A stretch of DNA of 64,000 nt from DASUCS01 sp041166745 (GTDB lineage Bacteria > Actinomycetota > Acidimicrobiia > Acidimicrobiales > JACDCH01), in the NCBI GenBank assembly GCA_041166745.1, contig JBEEGH010000006.1:124001-188000 (forward strand), written 5' to 3'. The position numbers and the translations under genes are program-made. This document shows, in pieces, positions 57,640 to 64,000 of the stretch. Each line of letters starts with the position of its first letter. Position 1 is the first letter of the stretch. Below the pieces are notes generated by a model that was given only the letters and a program-made list of their open reading frames with translations, had not been told where the DNA came from and did not search any database.

Positions 57640-59385
57640 ATGGGGGTTCGCCGGACGGCATTCGCTGTCTTCCTTGCGCTGGTCGTGGCCGGGTTGTGCC
57701 CCGCGAGCGCCGGCGCCCGGGGCTCGTCGATCGACCCGCCCTCCTGGCTGCACGTCGCCCAGGTCGGTGGTGGCCGAGCGGAGCTCGTCGACAACTCCGG
57801 TCGGACGGTCCTGCTACGGGGCGTGAACGTCGCCGGGCTCGAGGACGACTACCACTACACCTCGACGAGTGAGCCGCCCTGGGCGATCTCGCCGAAGTTG
57901 TACAGAGGCGTGTGCCCCGCGATGAAGCACGACGTCGGCGAGGCGCCTCTCTGTGAGGTCGACGCGTCAAAGCCCGCGTATCAACAGTCGTTCGCCGATG
58001 GAGCGCGCAACGATCTCGCGCAGATTCGAGCTCTGGGGTTCAACGTCATCCGGTTGGCGGTCTCGTGGAGCCAGCTCGAGTTCACGCCCGGGACCTACAA
58101 CGCGACGTACATCGATCGCATCGCGCAGGTCGTCGGATGGGCGCGAGAACAAGGCGTGTACGTCCTGATCGACATGCACCAGGACGACTACACGCGTTTC
58201 AAGCCCGAGTCCGCGCCGGTTTCCGTTCCGCCGTTGGTGACGCCGACATCGCAGTCGCCGAACCATGCGGATGGTGCGCCAGCCTGGGCGGTGATCACCG
58301 ATGGCGAGCCGGCCGTCGCTCCCTTCGGCGCGGGGCCGTTCAACGCGTACGTCGCGGCGGCCTTCGACTCTTTCTGGCACAACCGCGCGCCCGCCGTTCC
58401 GGTCGGCGCCTCACCCGGTCCTGGTCTGCAAGACCACTACATCGGCGCGATGGCTGCACTCGCTCGCCGCTTCAAGGGCGAGTCCGCGGTGGTCGGCTAC
58501 GAGATCATGAACGAGCCGTTGCCTGGGCTCTTTCCCCCCGGCGCGTTCTCGACGGCCGAGCTGTACCCGTTCTACCGCAAGGTGATCGACGCGCTGACTG
58601 GTGTCGGCGACGGCGCGTACACCGACCTCGGCGTGCACGTCGATCGGCAGGCGTTCTTCTTCGAGCCGATGGCGTTGCGCAACCTCGAAGACGCGCCCGA
58701 CCAGCTGCCCTTGCCGTTCTCCTCGTATCCGAATCTGGTGTACGCGCCGCACGTCTACACGCATGTGCTCAGCGGCGACGCAGTGGCCGGCGTCGACAAC
58801 AGCCCGTACCCGCTCTCGTATGACCAGGCGTTTCAGGTTGCCGATGCCGAAGCGCAGGCGATGCGAACGGCGTTGTGGATCGGCGAGTTCGGTAACTCCG
58901 CCGGCGATGACGACACGTTCCTGCGGGCAGCCACCACCGCCCAGGACAAGGCTCGGGTCGGCTCGGCCGTCTACCAGTGGAAGAACACGTGCGGCGCCGG
59001 CGACACGCCTGCGCAGTGCGCCAACATCTGGTCGATCTACGCCGGCGACGGGTCGACGACGCCAGCCCAGAACGGTCCGCTGATCGCCAGCCGCGTGAAG
59101 TTCCTCTCCCGAGTCGTGCCTCGCGCCGTGGCCGGCCGGCTCGAGTCCTTGGCCTACGACCCGGACGACCAGTCCTTCACGATGGTGGCCACCGCGGACC
59201 AGTCCGTCCGCCCCGGGCAACGAGACCAGGAAACCGTGCTCTTCATCCCCACGACCGTCCACGGAGCCGTCTCGGTAGGCGGATCGGCGGTCCTCGACCG
59301 TATGCTGACCAGTCCCGACGGCACGAGGCTCGCGTTCATCGCCCCTGGTGGAGGCGGGTATACCGTCGCCGTCTCGCCCTTTTGA
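57640..59385 (+). CDS. Secreted GH5 glycosidase, endoglycoceramidase-like
   Basis: A 581-residue exported enzyme. The signal peptide is RRTAFAVFLALVVAGLCPASAGA. The GH5 TIM barrel is clear: LRGVNVAGLEDDYH, NVIRLAVSWSQLEFTPGTYN, the acid/base Glu292 in YEIMNEPLPG and the nucleophile Glu416 in WIGEFGNSAG. The length (about 450 catalytic residues plus a C-terminal beta-domain from ~460) and the internal motifs resemble endoglycoceramidases, which release oligosaccharide from glycosphingolipids, more than cellulases; the exact substrate is inferred. ATG at 57640 gives a proper signal peptide. It is divergent from the kinase-like gene across 115 bases. Confidence 0.87.
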   Translation: MGVRRTAFAVFLALVVAGLCPASAGARGSSIDPPSWLHVAQVGGGRAELVDNSGRTVLLRGVNVAGLEDDYHYTSTSEPPWAISPKLYRGVCPAMKHDVGEAPLCEVDASKPAYQQSFADGARNDLAQIRALGFNVIRLAVSWSQLEFTPGTYNATYIDRIAQVVGWAREQGVYVLIDMHQDDYTRFKPESAPVSVPPLVTPTSQSPNHADGAPAWAVITDGEPAVAPFGAGPFNAYVAAAFDSFWHNRAPAVPVGASPGPGLQDHYIGAMAALARRFKGESAVVGYEIMNEPLPGLFPPGAFSTAELYPFYRKVIDALTGVGDGAYTDLGVHVDRQAFFFEPMALRNLEDAPDQLPLPFSSYPNLVYAPHVYTHVLSGDAVAGVDNSPYPLSYDQAFQVADAEAQAMRTALWIGEFGNSAGDDDTFLRAATTAQDKARVGSAVYQWKNTCGAGDTPAQCANIWSIYAGDGSTTPAQNGPLIASRVKFLSRVVPRAVAGRLESLAYDPDDQSFTMVATADQSVRPGQRDQETVLFIPTTVHGAVSVGGSAVLDRMLTSPDGTRLAFIAPGGGGYTVAVSPF

Positions 59386-59411
59386 GGCGCGACTTTCTAA
59401 GGTAGGTCCCT

Positions 59412-59690
59412 ATGGGTGCGCAGCGAACAACGTTTGACAAGCTCCAGCGCGACCGCGCCAAGAAGGCGAAGCAAGCCGCCAAGCGCGAACGCCGGCAGGA
59501 GAAGGCCACCGAAAACGGTGAGGAGACCGAGGCCGACATCTCCCTCCCCTCGGGCGAGGGTGCGCTCACGGCCGCCGAGCTCATGCAGCAGGTAGAGGCC
59601 ATCACGAGGCGTCTCGAGGCGGGCACGATCTCGCTGGAAGACTTCGAAGACGCGAAGGCCGACCTCATGGAGCGCCTTCCGATCGATTGA
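59412..59690 (+). CDS. Small conserved charged protein
   Basis: A 92-residue protein. The N-terminal half is strongly basic and helical (DKLQRDRAKKAKQAAKRERRQEK); the second half is acidic, with a predicted helix LTAAELMQQVEAITRRLEAGTISLEDFEDAKADLMERL, which resembles a short oligomerisation or SHOCT-like coil. It is probably a nucleic-acid- or ribosome-associated small protein, but I do not recognise the family. A ribosome binding site (AAGGTAGG) precedes the ATG at 59412. It lies nine bases before the membrane cytochrome-like gene and is probably cotranscribed with it. Confidence 0.75.
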   Translation: MGAQRTTFDKLQRDRAKKAKQAAKRERRQEKATENGEETEADISLPSGEGALTAAELMQQVEAITRRLEAGTISLEDFEDAKADLMERLPID

Positions 59691-59698
59691 AGTAAGCC

Positions 59699-60298
59699 AT
59701 GGGGGTGACCACGGCCTCGCCGTCTCCACCTTCATCGGCTCCGGCCACAGCGCCGGCCACCGCCGCAAGCCTCCTGATCATCCTGTTGGTCGGCACGCTG
59801 GTGTCGCTGCTGTTCGGGGTGTACTCCAGCGTTCACGACCCGACGGGCGAGACCACGATTGCCCTGTTCTTCTCGAACACCGTCGGGATGAAGGTGTGGC
59901 TCACCACGGCCGCGCTGTTGTTGGCCCTGCTGCAGGTGCTCACGGCGTTGCGCCTCTACGGCAAAGTCACCATCCCGAAGGCGTTCCCGAAGTGGCTCCC
60001 TGATGCCCACCGGCTGTTCGGCACGCTCGCCTTTCTCCTCACACTGCCCGTCGCGTTCCACTGCCTCTGGTCGTTCGGGTTCGAGTCCACCTCCACGCAG
60101 ACGAGGCGCTACGTGCACTCGGTCGCCGGGTGCCTCTTCTACGGCGCGTTCGCGTCGAAGGTCCTCGCCGTGCGCACGAAGCGGTTGCCGGGCTGGGTGT
60201 TGCCCGTGATCGGTGGCATCACCTTCGCACTCCTCGTCGTGTTGTGGACGACGAGCTCGCTGTGGTTCTTCCAAAATCGAGAGTTCCCGGGCTTCTGA
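59699..60298 (+). CDS. Four- to five-helix membrane protein, cytochrome b561-like (DUF6529-type)
   Basis: A 199-residue membrane protein with five hydrophobic spans and several membrane-embedded histidines spaced like haem ligands: DAHRLFGTLAFLLTLPVAFHCLWSF and RYVHSVAGCLFYGAFASKVLAVR. The pattern HRxxG..FH...VHxxAG resembles b-type cytochromes of the b561/ferric reductase-like group that transfer electrons across the membrane. The Ser/Ala/Pro-rich N-terminal tail is cytoplasmic. The next gene, overlapping by one base (TGATG), encodes a membrane-anchored cytochrome c, so the two probably form one electron-transfer unit. Confidence 0.8.
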   Translation: MGVTTASPSPPSSAPATAPATAASLLIILLVGTLVSLLFGVYSSVHDPTGETTIALFFSNTVGMKVWLTTAALLLALLQVLTALRLYGKVTIPKAFPKWLPDAHRLFGTLAFLLTLPVAFHCLWSFGFESTSTQTRRYVHSVAGCLFYGAFASKVLAVRTKRLPGWVLPVIGGITFALLVVLWTTSSLWFFQNREFPGF

Positions 60299-60693
60299 TG
60301 TTGAAGCGGGCCGTTGCCGTCGTCGAGGTCATCGCGGTCGCCGGTTTCGTGATCATGGTCGCGTTGCTCTTGGTGAAGCAGCCGACGAAGCACCTGACCG
60401 CCCTCCCGCCCCGTACGACGGTGCCGGCCGGTCAGACCGGAACGACCGCGCCTCCTGATGGCGCGCAGCTGTACAAGTCGAGCTGCGCCGGCTGCCACGG
60501 CGGCGATGGCGGTGGCGGTATCGGGCCGCAGCTGCGCGACGGAGCGGTCACGAGCTCGTTCAAGGACGCGGCGAGCGAGGTGTCCTTCGTGAAGAGCGGG
60601 GCGGGAGGCATGCCCGCGTTCCGCGACGAGATGAGCGATGCAGAGATCCAGGCGGTCGTCGACTTCACCCGCACGACCCTGCAAGCGAAATGA
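60298..60693 (+). CDS. Membrane-anchored cytochrome c
   Basis: A 131-residue protein. An N-terminal membrane anchor (AVAVVEVIAVAGFVIMVALLLV) is followed by a Thr/Pro-rich linker and a class I cytochrome c domain: haem-attachment motif CAGCH (Cys63, Cys66, His67), GIGPQLRDG near the loop and a distal Met in GGMPAFRDEM (about residue 105). It carries electrons on the outside of the membrane. Its ATG overlaps the stop of the b561-like gene (TGATG), so the products are made together and may shuttle electrons between a membrane quinone pool and an oxidase. Confidence 0.9.
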   Translation: MLKRAVAVVEVIAVAGFVIMVALLLVKQPTKHLTALPPRTTVPAGQTGTTAPPDGAQLYKSSCAGCHGGDGGGGIGPQLRDGAVTSSFKDAASEVSFVKSGAGGMPAFRDEMSDAEIQAVVDFTRTTLQAK

Positions 60694-60697
60694 GCGC

Positions 60698-60725
60698 TTG
60701 ACAACAACTGAAATTGCATGACAAT
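60698..60725 (+). promoter_or_regulatory. Promoter of the WXG100 gene
   Basis: TTGACA at 60698-60703 and GACAAT at 60720-60725 are 16 bases apart, close to the standard -35/-10 layout. They sit just past the cytochrome c stop (60693) and about 40 bases before the WXG100 start codon (60767), which has GGGGAAAGG as ribosome binding site. This is the best sigma-70-type promoter in the window. Confidence 0.6.
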
Positions 60726-60766
60726 GGCGGAAACATCATTGTCGATCAGTTGGGGAAAGGTGTCTC

Positions 60767-61045
60767 ATGGGAATGCGCGTACTCGCCGACCCGGTGGCCA
60801 AAGACCGGATCATGCAGTTCCGCCGGGTGCTCGACAGCGGTTTCATCGAGTCGATCCAGCAGTTGCTCGTCGCCGGCGACGACTTGTCGCAGCCGTGCTT
60901 CTGGGACGGCCCGAAAGCCAAGGAGTTCCAAGCGATGTGGCCGGGCCTGCGTCAGTCACTGCTCGACGTGCACGCCGACCTGTCGACGCTCATGGGCTCG
61001 GTCGACGCGATCACGACCCAGATCATGACCGCCGGCGGCGCCTGA
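60767..61045 (+). CDS. WXG100-like (ESAT-6 family) small helical protein
   Basis: A 92-residue protein with no signal peptide. The helical pattern and the central turn CFWDGPKAKEF (Trp46-Asp47-Gly48) match WXG100 proteins, which form four-helix dimers and are exported by type VII secretion systems; the second helix carries FQAMWPGLRQSLLDVHADLSTLM. No EccC ATPase, EsxB partner or YxxxD/E export signal is visible, so either the machinery is elsewhere or the protein is not secreted. It has its own promoter (60698-60725) and a strong ribosome binding site. Confidence 0.75.
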   Translation: MGMRVLADPVAKDRIMQFRRVLDSGFIESIQQLLVAGDDLSQPCFWDGPKAKEFQAMWPGLRQSLLDVHADLSTLMGSVDAITTQIMTAGGA

Positions 61046-61061
61046 CCGTTTTTCGGAATCG

Positions 61062-61595
61062 CTAGTGCTCGGTTTCGTCGAGGAGGTTGAGCAGGTCGTC
61101 GGCGTGCTCCTCCTCCACGGCGAGGATCGTCTCCAGCATCCGACGCGTGGTCACGTCGTTGTCGCCGAGCCAGCGGATGACCTCGCTGTAGGACTCGATC
61201 GCAACGCGCTCGGCGACGAGGTCTTCGGTGAGCATCTCGCGGATCGTCTCGCTGTCGTCGTACTCCGCATGACTGCGGGTCGTGAGCCCCTCGGGGTCGA
61301 AGTTCGGCAAGCCCTGGAGCTGGGTGATGCGCAGTGCGATCTCGTCGGCGTGCCCCTGCTCTTCGGTCGCGTGCTGCAAGAACTCCGCCGCGACGGCTTG
61401 TGAGTGGATGCCGCGAGACGTGAAGTAATGACGCTTGTAGCGCAGCACACACACGATCTCGGTGGCCAACGCCTCATTCAGCACTTCGATGACCCGCTCG
61501 CGGTCGGCGCCGTACGCGGACGTGATCGGACCTTCCTCGATCTTCTGCCGCGCTCGCTCTCGGAGGGTCTTGATGTCTGTCAGGAATTCGGCCAC
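61062..61595 (-). CDS. Ferritin-like / bacterioferritin-family protein
   Basis: A 177-residue four-helix protein. The helix pairs contain the diiron ligands of the ferritin superfamily: NEALATEIVCVLRYKRHYFTSRGIH (Glu and Tyr), HATEEQGHADEIALRI (ExxH), LTEDLVAERVAIESYSEVI and ILAVEEEHADDLLNLLD (ExxH). The protein stores or oxidises iron, protecting against peroxide. It is divergent from sigR, a redox stress sigma factor, with only 55 bases between the starts, which fits joint regulation under oxidative stress. No IdeR-type box was found. Confidence 0.88.
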   Translation of the reverse strand: MAEFLTDIKTLRERARQKIEEGPITSAYGADRERVIEVLNEALATEIVCVLRYKRHYFTSRGIHSQAVAAEFLQHATEEQGHADEIALRITQLQGLPNFDPEGLTTRSHAEYDDSETIREMLTEDLVAERVAIESYSEVIRWLGDNDVTTRRMLETILAVEEEHADDLLNLLDETEH

Positions 61596-61601
61596 GACGG
61601 G

Positions 61602-61643
61602 AACCTACCCCCCTTCGGGGTTGTCACACCTTGGGGATAGGTT
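61602..61643. promoter_or_regulatory. Dyad in the ferritin/sigR intergenic region
   Basis: AACCTACCCC (61602-61611) and GGGGATAGGTT (61633-61643) are reverse complements apart from one inserted base, with a C-rich/G-rich inner pair (CCCCCC TTCG GGGG at 61608-61620). It sits between the ferritin-like gene and sigR, so it may form a structure in either leader or bind a regulator of both genes. Confidence 0.5.
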
Positions 61644-61650
61644 GTCGTCA

Positions 61651-62211
61651 ATGGCCGACCAGGCGACGTTCGCCGAGGAAGCGACCCCGTTCATGGACTC
61701 GCTCTACGCCGCGGCCATGCGGATGACTCGCAACCCCGCAGACGCGGAAGATCTCGTACAGGAGACCTATCTCAAGGCGTACCGCGGCTTCGGCGGCTAC
61801 GAGCAAGGCACGAACCTCAAGGCCTGGCTGTACCGCATCCTCACCAACACGTTCATCAACACGTATCGGGCGAAGAAGCGGCGGCCGATGGAGTCTGATC
61901 TCGATGAGGTCGAGGATCTCTATCTCTATCGGCGATTGGGTGGGCTCGAGGCGGCCGCGGCCGGTCGCAGCGCCGAGGACGAGCTGCTCGACATCTACAC
62001 CGACGACGAGGTCAAGCGGGCGCTCGAGGAGCTGCCGGAGCAGTTCCGCATGGCCGTTCTGCTGGCCGATGTCGAGGGCTTCAGCTACAAGGAGATCGCC
62101 GACATCCTCGACATCCCGATCGGTACGGTGATGAGCAGATTGCATCGGGGAAGAAAAGGCCTGCAGAAGAAGTTGTGGGAGTACGCCGTAGCTCGCGGCC
62201 TAGTGGCATGA
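61651..62211 (+). CDS. sigR: ECF RNA polymerase sigma factor, SigR/SigH type
   Basis: A 186-residue ECF sigma factor of the redox-stress (ECF12) kind. Region 2 contains LYAAAMRMTRNPADAEDLVQETYLKAYRGFGGY and NLKAWLYRILTNTFINTYR (-10 recognition); region 4 contains LEELPEQFRMAVLLADVEGFSYKEIADILDIPIGTVMSRLHRGRK, with the helix-turn-helix GTVMSRLHRG. SigR-type factors drive the disulfide-stress response. The next gene, nine bases downstream, is its zinc anti-sigma factor, which confirms the assignment. ATG at 61651 has little leader, so a leaderless transcript is possible. Divergent from a ferritin-like gene. Confidence 0.93.
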   Translation: MADQATFAEEATPFMDSLYAAAMRMTRNPADAEDLVQETYLKAYRGFGGYEQGTNLKAWLYRILTNTFINTYRAKKRRPMESDLDEVEDLYLYRRLGGLEAAAAGRSAEDELLDIYTDDEVKRALEELPEQFRMAVLLADVEGFSYKEIADILDIPIGTVMSRLHRGRKGLQKKLWEYAVARGLVA

Positions 62212-62220
62212 CGGTGATCG

Positions 62221-62475
62221 ATGGCTGACGGAAACTGCGACGACGCACTACACGAGCTGTACGGCTACCTCGATGGTGAGCTGACGGTCGAGCGTCGTAT
62301 CAGTATCCAGCACCACCTCGACGACTGCCCTCCCTGTTACGAGGCCTTCGACTTCGAGGCCGAGCTGCGGGTCGTGATCGCCCGCAAATGCACGGAGACG
62401 GTCCCCGAGTCGCTCAAGCAGCGCATCGCGGAGGCCATTCAGCGAGAAGGGGCCTCTCCCGACTCCGTCGGCTGA
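62221..62475 (+). CDS. rsrA: Zinc-containing redox anti-sigma factor (RsrA/RshA type)
   Basis: An 84-residue zinc-binding anti-sigma factor. The pattern GNCDDALHELYGYLDGEL followed by HHLDDCPPCYEAFDF gives the ligand set Cys6, His32 (HxxxCxxC), Cys36 and Cys39 of RsrA, in which oxidation of the cysteines releases zinc and frees the sigma factor. The second helix pair (RVVIARKCTETVPESLKQRI) covers the sigma-binding face. It lies nine bases after sigR and is clearly its partner; oxidative stress is the likely signal. Confidence 0.93.
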   Translation: MADGNCDDALHELYGYLDGELTVERRISIQHHLDDCPPCYEAFDFEAELRVVIARKCTETVPESLKQRIAEAIQREGASPDSVG

Positions 62476-62515
62476 CTTCGCCTCTCCCTCCCGGCTCCCT
62501 CTACGATCCCCGCCG

Positions 62516-62644
62516 ATGCATCTGGCCGTCATTTGGCACTTCTGGATCGGGCTCGTCTTCTTCGTGCTCTCCCTCCTCGTCGTGGCGGCGGTCATCGTCG
62601 GCTACCTCGTTCGAGTGCAGTCCCTCAAGTATCCGAAGCGGTAG
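62516..62644 (+). CDS. 42-residue single-pass membrane protein
   Basis: A short frame, ATG at 62516 to TAG at 62642-62644, encodes 42 residues: MHLAVIWHFWIGLVFFVLSL and a continuing hydrophobic span, then LVRVQSLKYPKR, a basic cytoplasmic tail. The length and charge pattern (one membrane helix, positive C terminus) suggest a small membrane-associated regulatory or assembly protein; no family is recognised. It fills the only sizeable gap between rsrA and the metalloprotease gene, eleven bases before the latter's ATG, so it is probably part of the same transcript as sigR-rsrA. Confidence 0.65.
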   Translation: MHLAVIWHFWIGLVFFVLSLLVVAAVIVGYLVRVQSLKYPKR

Positions 62645-62654
62645 CTTCAGGCCA

Positions 62655-63728
62655 ATGGCTGCGCCCGTCGATTGGAAACTCGCCGAGCGCATCGCCGTGC
62701 GGGTCAGCGGACGGGAGCCATTTGCCGAGTCGTACCACTACGCCTCGCTCCTTCCTGATTTCGAAGAGCTGACGGCGCAAGCCGAGGAGCTCGTTTACCA
62801 GGCGACAGGACTGCGGTCGCTCGCGGGACCGGCGCGCGCTCGTGTCACCGATCGCGCCGGGTGGGTCCGCGCCAACATCGCCTCGTTCTCTCGCCTGCTG
62901 CGGCCGCTCACCGACAAGCTCGGCGAGCGCATGGGCGATGGCAAGCTCACTCCCGTCGCCCGGCGCGCCACCGGAGCCGAGCTCGGACTCCTGCTCGGAT
63001 GGATGAGCACGCGCGTGCTCGGTCAGTACGACCTGCTCATCGTCGAAGACGAGAGCCCGGAAGACCAGGACATCGTGTACTACGTCGGGCCGAACGTGAT
63101 CGCGCTCGAGAAGCGCTTCGCGTTTCCGCCGCGCGAGTTCCGGCTGTGGCTGGCGCTCCATGAGGTCACCCATCGTGCGCAGTTCACCGGCGTGCCTTGG
63201 CTGCGGCAGCATTTTCTCTCGTTGGTCGAACGCAGCCTCGACAGCGTCGAGCCTGATCCGAAGCGTTTCTTGCTCGCGCTGCGTCGTGTCATCGAGAGCT
63301 CTCGCGAAGGGCGCAGCGCGCTCGAAGACGGCGGGCTCGTCGCGTTGCTGGCCACGCCCGAGCAGGGCGCGCTGCTCCAGCAGATCGGCGGAATGATGAG
63401 CCTGCTCGAAGGGCACGGCGACGTCACGATGGATCGGGCCGGTGCTGGCCGCATCCCGAGCGCTGAACGATTCAGTCGCGTGTTGCGGCAACGCCGCCAA
63501 CAGGGCAACGCCACGGCGAAGTTGCTCCAGCGGTTGCTCGGTTTCGAAGCCAAGCTCAATCAGTACGAGCAAGGCGAGAAGTTCATCGCGGCCATCGAGG
63601 CGGAGGGCGGGCCGGAGCTGCTCAATCGTGCGTTCGTCGCGCCTGAGTTGCTTCCGAGCCTCACCGAGATCCGGGACCCGCAGTTGTGGATCCGTCGGGT
63701 CGCGGTCGAGCGCGCGACTGCGGTGTAG
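62655..63728 (+). CDS. Zinc-dependent metalloprotease, DUF2342 (F420-biosynthesis-associated) family
   Basis: A 357-residue zincin. The metal site LALHEVTHRAQF has HEXXH at residues 169-173 (His169, Glu170, His173), with a likely third ligand in EGHGDVTMD. The protein matches the DUF2342/coenzyme F420 biosynthesis-associated family, widespread in actinobacteria and without a signal peptide here, so it is cytoplasmic. Its substrate is unknown; the F420 link in the family name comes from gene neighbourhood in other genomes. ATG at 62655 follows the 42-residue gene by ten bases. Downstream, a response regulator gene begins after nine bases. Confidence 0.87.
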   Translation: MAAPVDWKLAERIAVRVSGREPFAESYHYASLLPDFEELTAQAEELVYQATGLRSLAGPARARVTDRAGWVRANIASFSRLLRPLTDKLGERMGDGKLTPVARRATGAELGLLLGWMSTRVLGQYDLLIVEDESPEDQDIVYYVGPNVIALEKRFAFPPREFRLWLALHEVTHRAQFTGVPWLRQHFLSLVERSLDSVEPDPKRFLLALRRVIESSREGRSALEDGGLVALLATPEQGALLQQIGGMMSLLEGHGDVTMDRAGAGRIPSAERFSRVLRQRRQQGNATAKLLQRLLGFEAKLNQYEQGEKFIAAIEAEGGPELLNRAFVAPELLPSLTEIRDPQLWIRRVAVERATAV

Positions 63729-63737
63729 GGCGCGCTG

Positions 63738-64000
63738 ATGGCCACGATCCTGATCGTCGACGATGAGCCCGACATCCGGTTGCTCACCAAGCTCAACCTG
63801 GAGCGCGACGGTCACGTGATCGTCACGGCGAGCAACGGTGCCGAAGCGCTCTTGGCCGTCCAAGACGCGCCGCCCGACTTGATCCTTCTCGACGTGATGA
63901 TGCCCGAGGTCGATGGGTGGGCCGTTCTCGATCAGTTGAAGGCGCATCTCGGCAAGCCGATCAGCGACATTCCCGTCATCCTGCTCACCGCGTTGGGCAC
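63738..64000 (+). CDS. Response regulator receiver protein, N-terminal part
   Basis: An open frame starts with ATG at 63738 and runs off the right edge (87 codons seen). It is a classic receiver domain: ILIVDDEPDIR with the acidic pair near the N terminus, the phosphorylatable Asp in LILLDVMMPEVDGW, and the Thr switch in VILLTALG. The output domain lies outside the window, so it cannot be told whether it binds DNA, RNA or acts through another module. It follows the DUF2342 gene by nine bases and is probably cotranscribed with it. Confidence 0.9.
   Translation, partial: MATILIVDDEPDIRLLTKLNLERDGHVIVTASNGAEALLAVQDAPPDLILLDVMMPEVDGWAVLDQLKAHLGKPISDIPVILLTALG

Noticed and set aside
61602..61643. 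IdeR/DtxR iron box between the ferritin-like gene and sigR
   Set aside because: The half-sites AACCTA and TAGGTT are in hairpin orientation and 20 bases apart, not the tight TAGGTTAGxCTAACCTA arrangement of an iron box.
1..64000. tRNA, rRNA, riboswitch, CRISPR array, prophage or integrase features
   Set aside because: No cloverleaf, no direct-repeat spacer array, no phage structural or recombination genes and no attachment-site duplication were recognised.

Overview
The window reads as chromosomal DNA of a high-GC actinobacterium, most likely from the class Acidimicrobiia. The evidence is circumstantial: very GC-rich codon use with many GTG starts, DinB-type enzymes of the mycothiol-dependent kind, a SigR/RsrA redox pair, an F420-type luciferase-like oxidoreductase, a DUF2342 zinc metalloprotease, a WXG100 protein, and three very large cyclase-ATPase regulators. 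No rRNA, tRNA, CRISPR array, prophage, transposase or replication origin was recognised. Genes are packed tightly, often with 1-4 base overlaps. No stretch over 300 bases lacks a gene; the largest gaps are 443-684, 12015-12200 and 38396-38553.

Layout. 1-9431: a truncated membrane protein; a cyclase-ATPase regulator (1124-3706); a minus-strand tetR operon (7044 to 4501) encoding a TetR regulator, a DinB-family enzyme, a diiron/MBL-fold protein and a SnoaL-like protein, behind a promoter with two tet-operator-like palindromes; then an NTF2-like protein, an AlkB homologue, an SRPBCC protein and a membrane protein. 9566-25429: a thiolase-like enzyme, two more cyclase-ATPases, an oxidoreductase, a protein made of two fused gamma-carbonic-anhydrase-like domains, acetyl- and sulfotransferases, an S4 RNA-binding protein and an ABC1/UbiB kinase. 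25448-38395: lipoprotein, CoA transferase, PLP enzyme, an orphan phosphohistidine swivel protein, a Tat-exported phospholipase C-like protein, a sulfotransferase and a DMT transporter.

38494-53365 is one long minus-strand run. Its centre is hutH-hutU-hutF-hutI followed by a peptide-deformylase-family gene; all these genes overlap. HutH, HutU, HutI and HutF convert histidine to N-formylglutamate. No hutG is present, and the deformylase-family gene lies where the final deformylation step would be encoded. Only 23 bases further on, four more overlapping genes (DegT aminotransferase, Gfo/Idh/MocA dehydrogenase, short ceramidase-like protein, phytanoyl-CoA-type dioxygenase) form a second module, which ends at a perfect 15-bp hairpin. 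Upstream are a tryptophanase-family lyase, two small enzymes, a secreted beta-propeller protein and a cysteine-dioxygenase-like cupin.

53391-64000: an uncharacterised Cys-motif protein and an amidase lipoprotein, an F420-type oxidoreductase with a kinase-like partner, a secreted GH5 glycosidase, a membrane cytochrome b561-like/cytochrome c pair, a lone WXG100 protein, a ferritin-like protein divergent from sigR-rsrA, a 42-residue membrane protein, a zinc metalloprotease and the start of a response regulator. The main leads are the deformylase as a possible HutG substitute, the two-domain gamma-CA protein whose zinc ligands are split between its halves, and the four-gene DegT/Gfo/ceramidase/PhyH operon.
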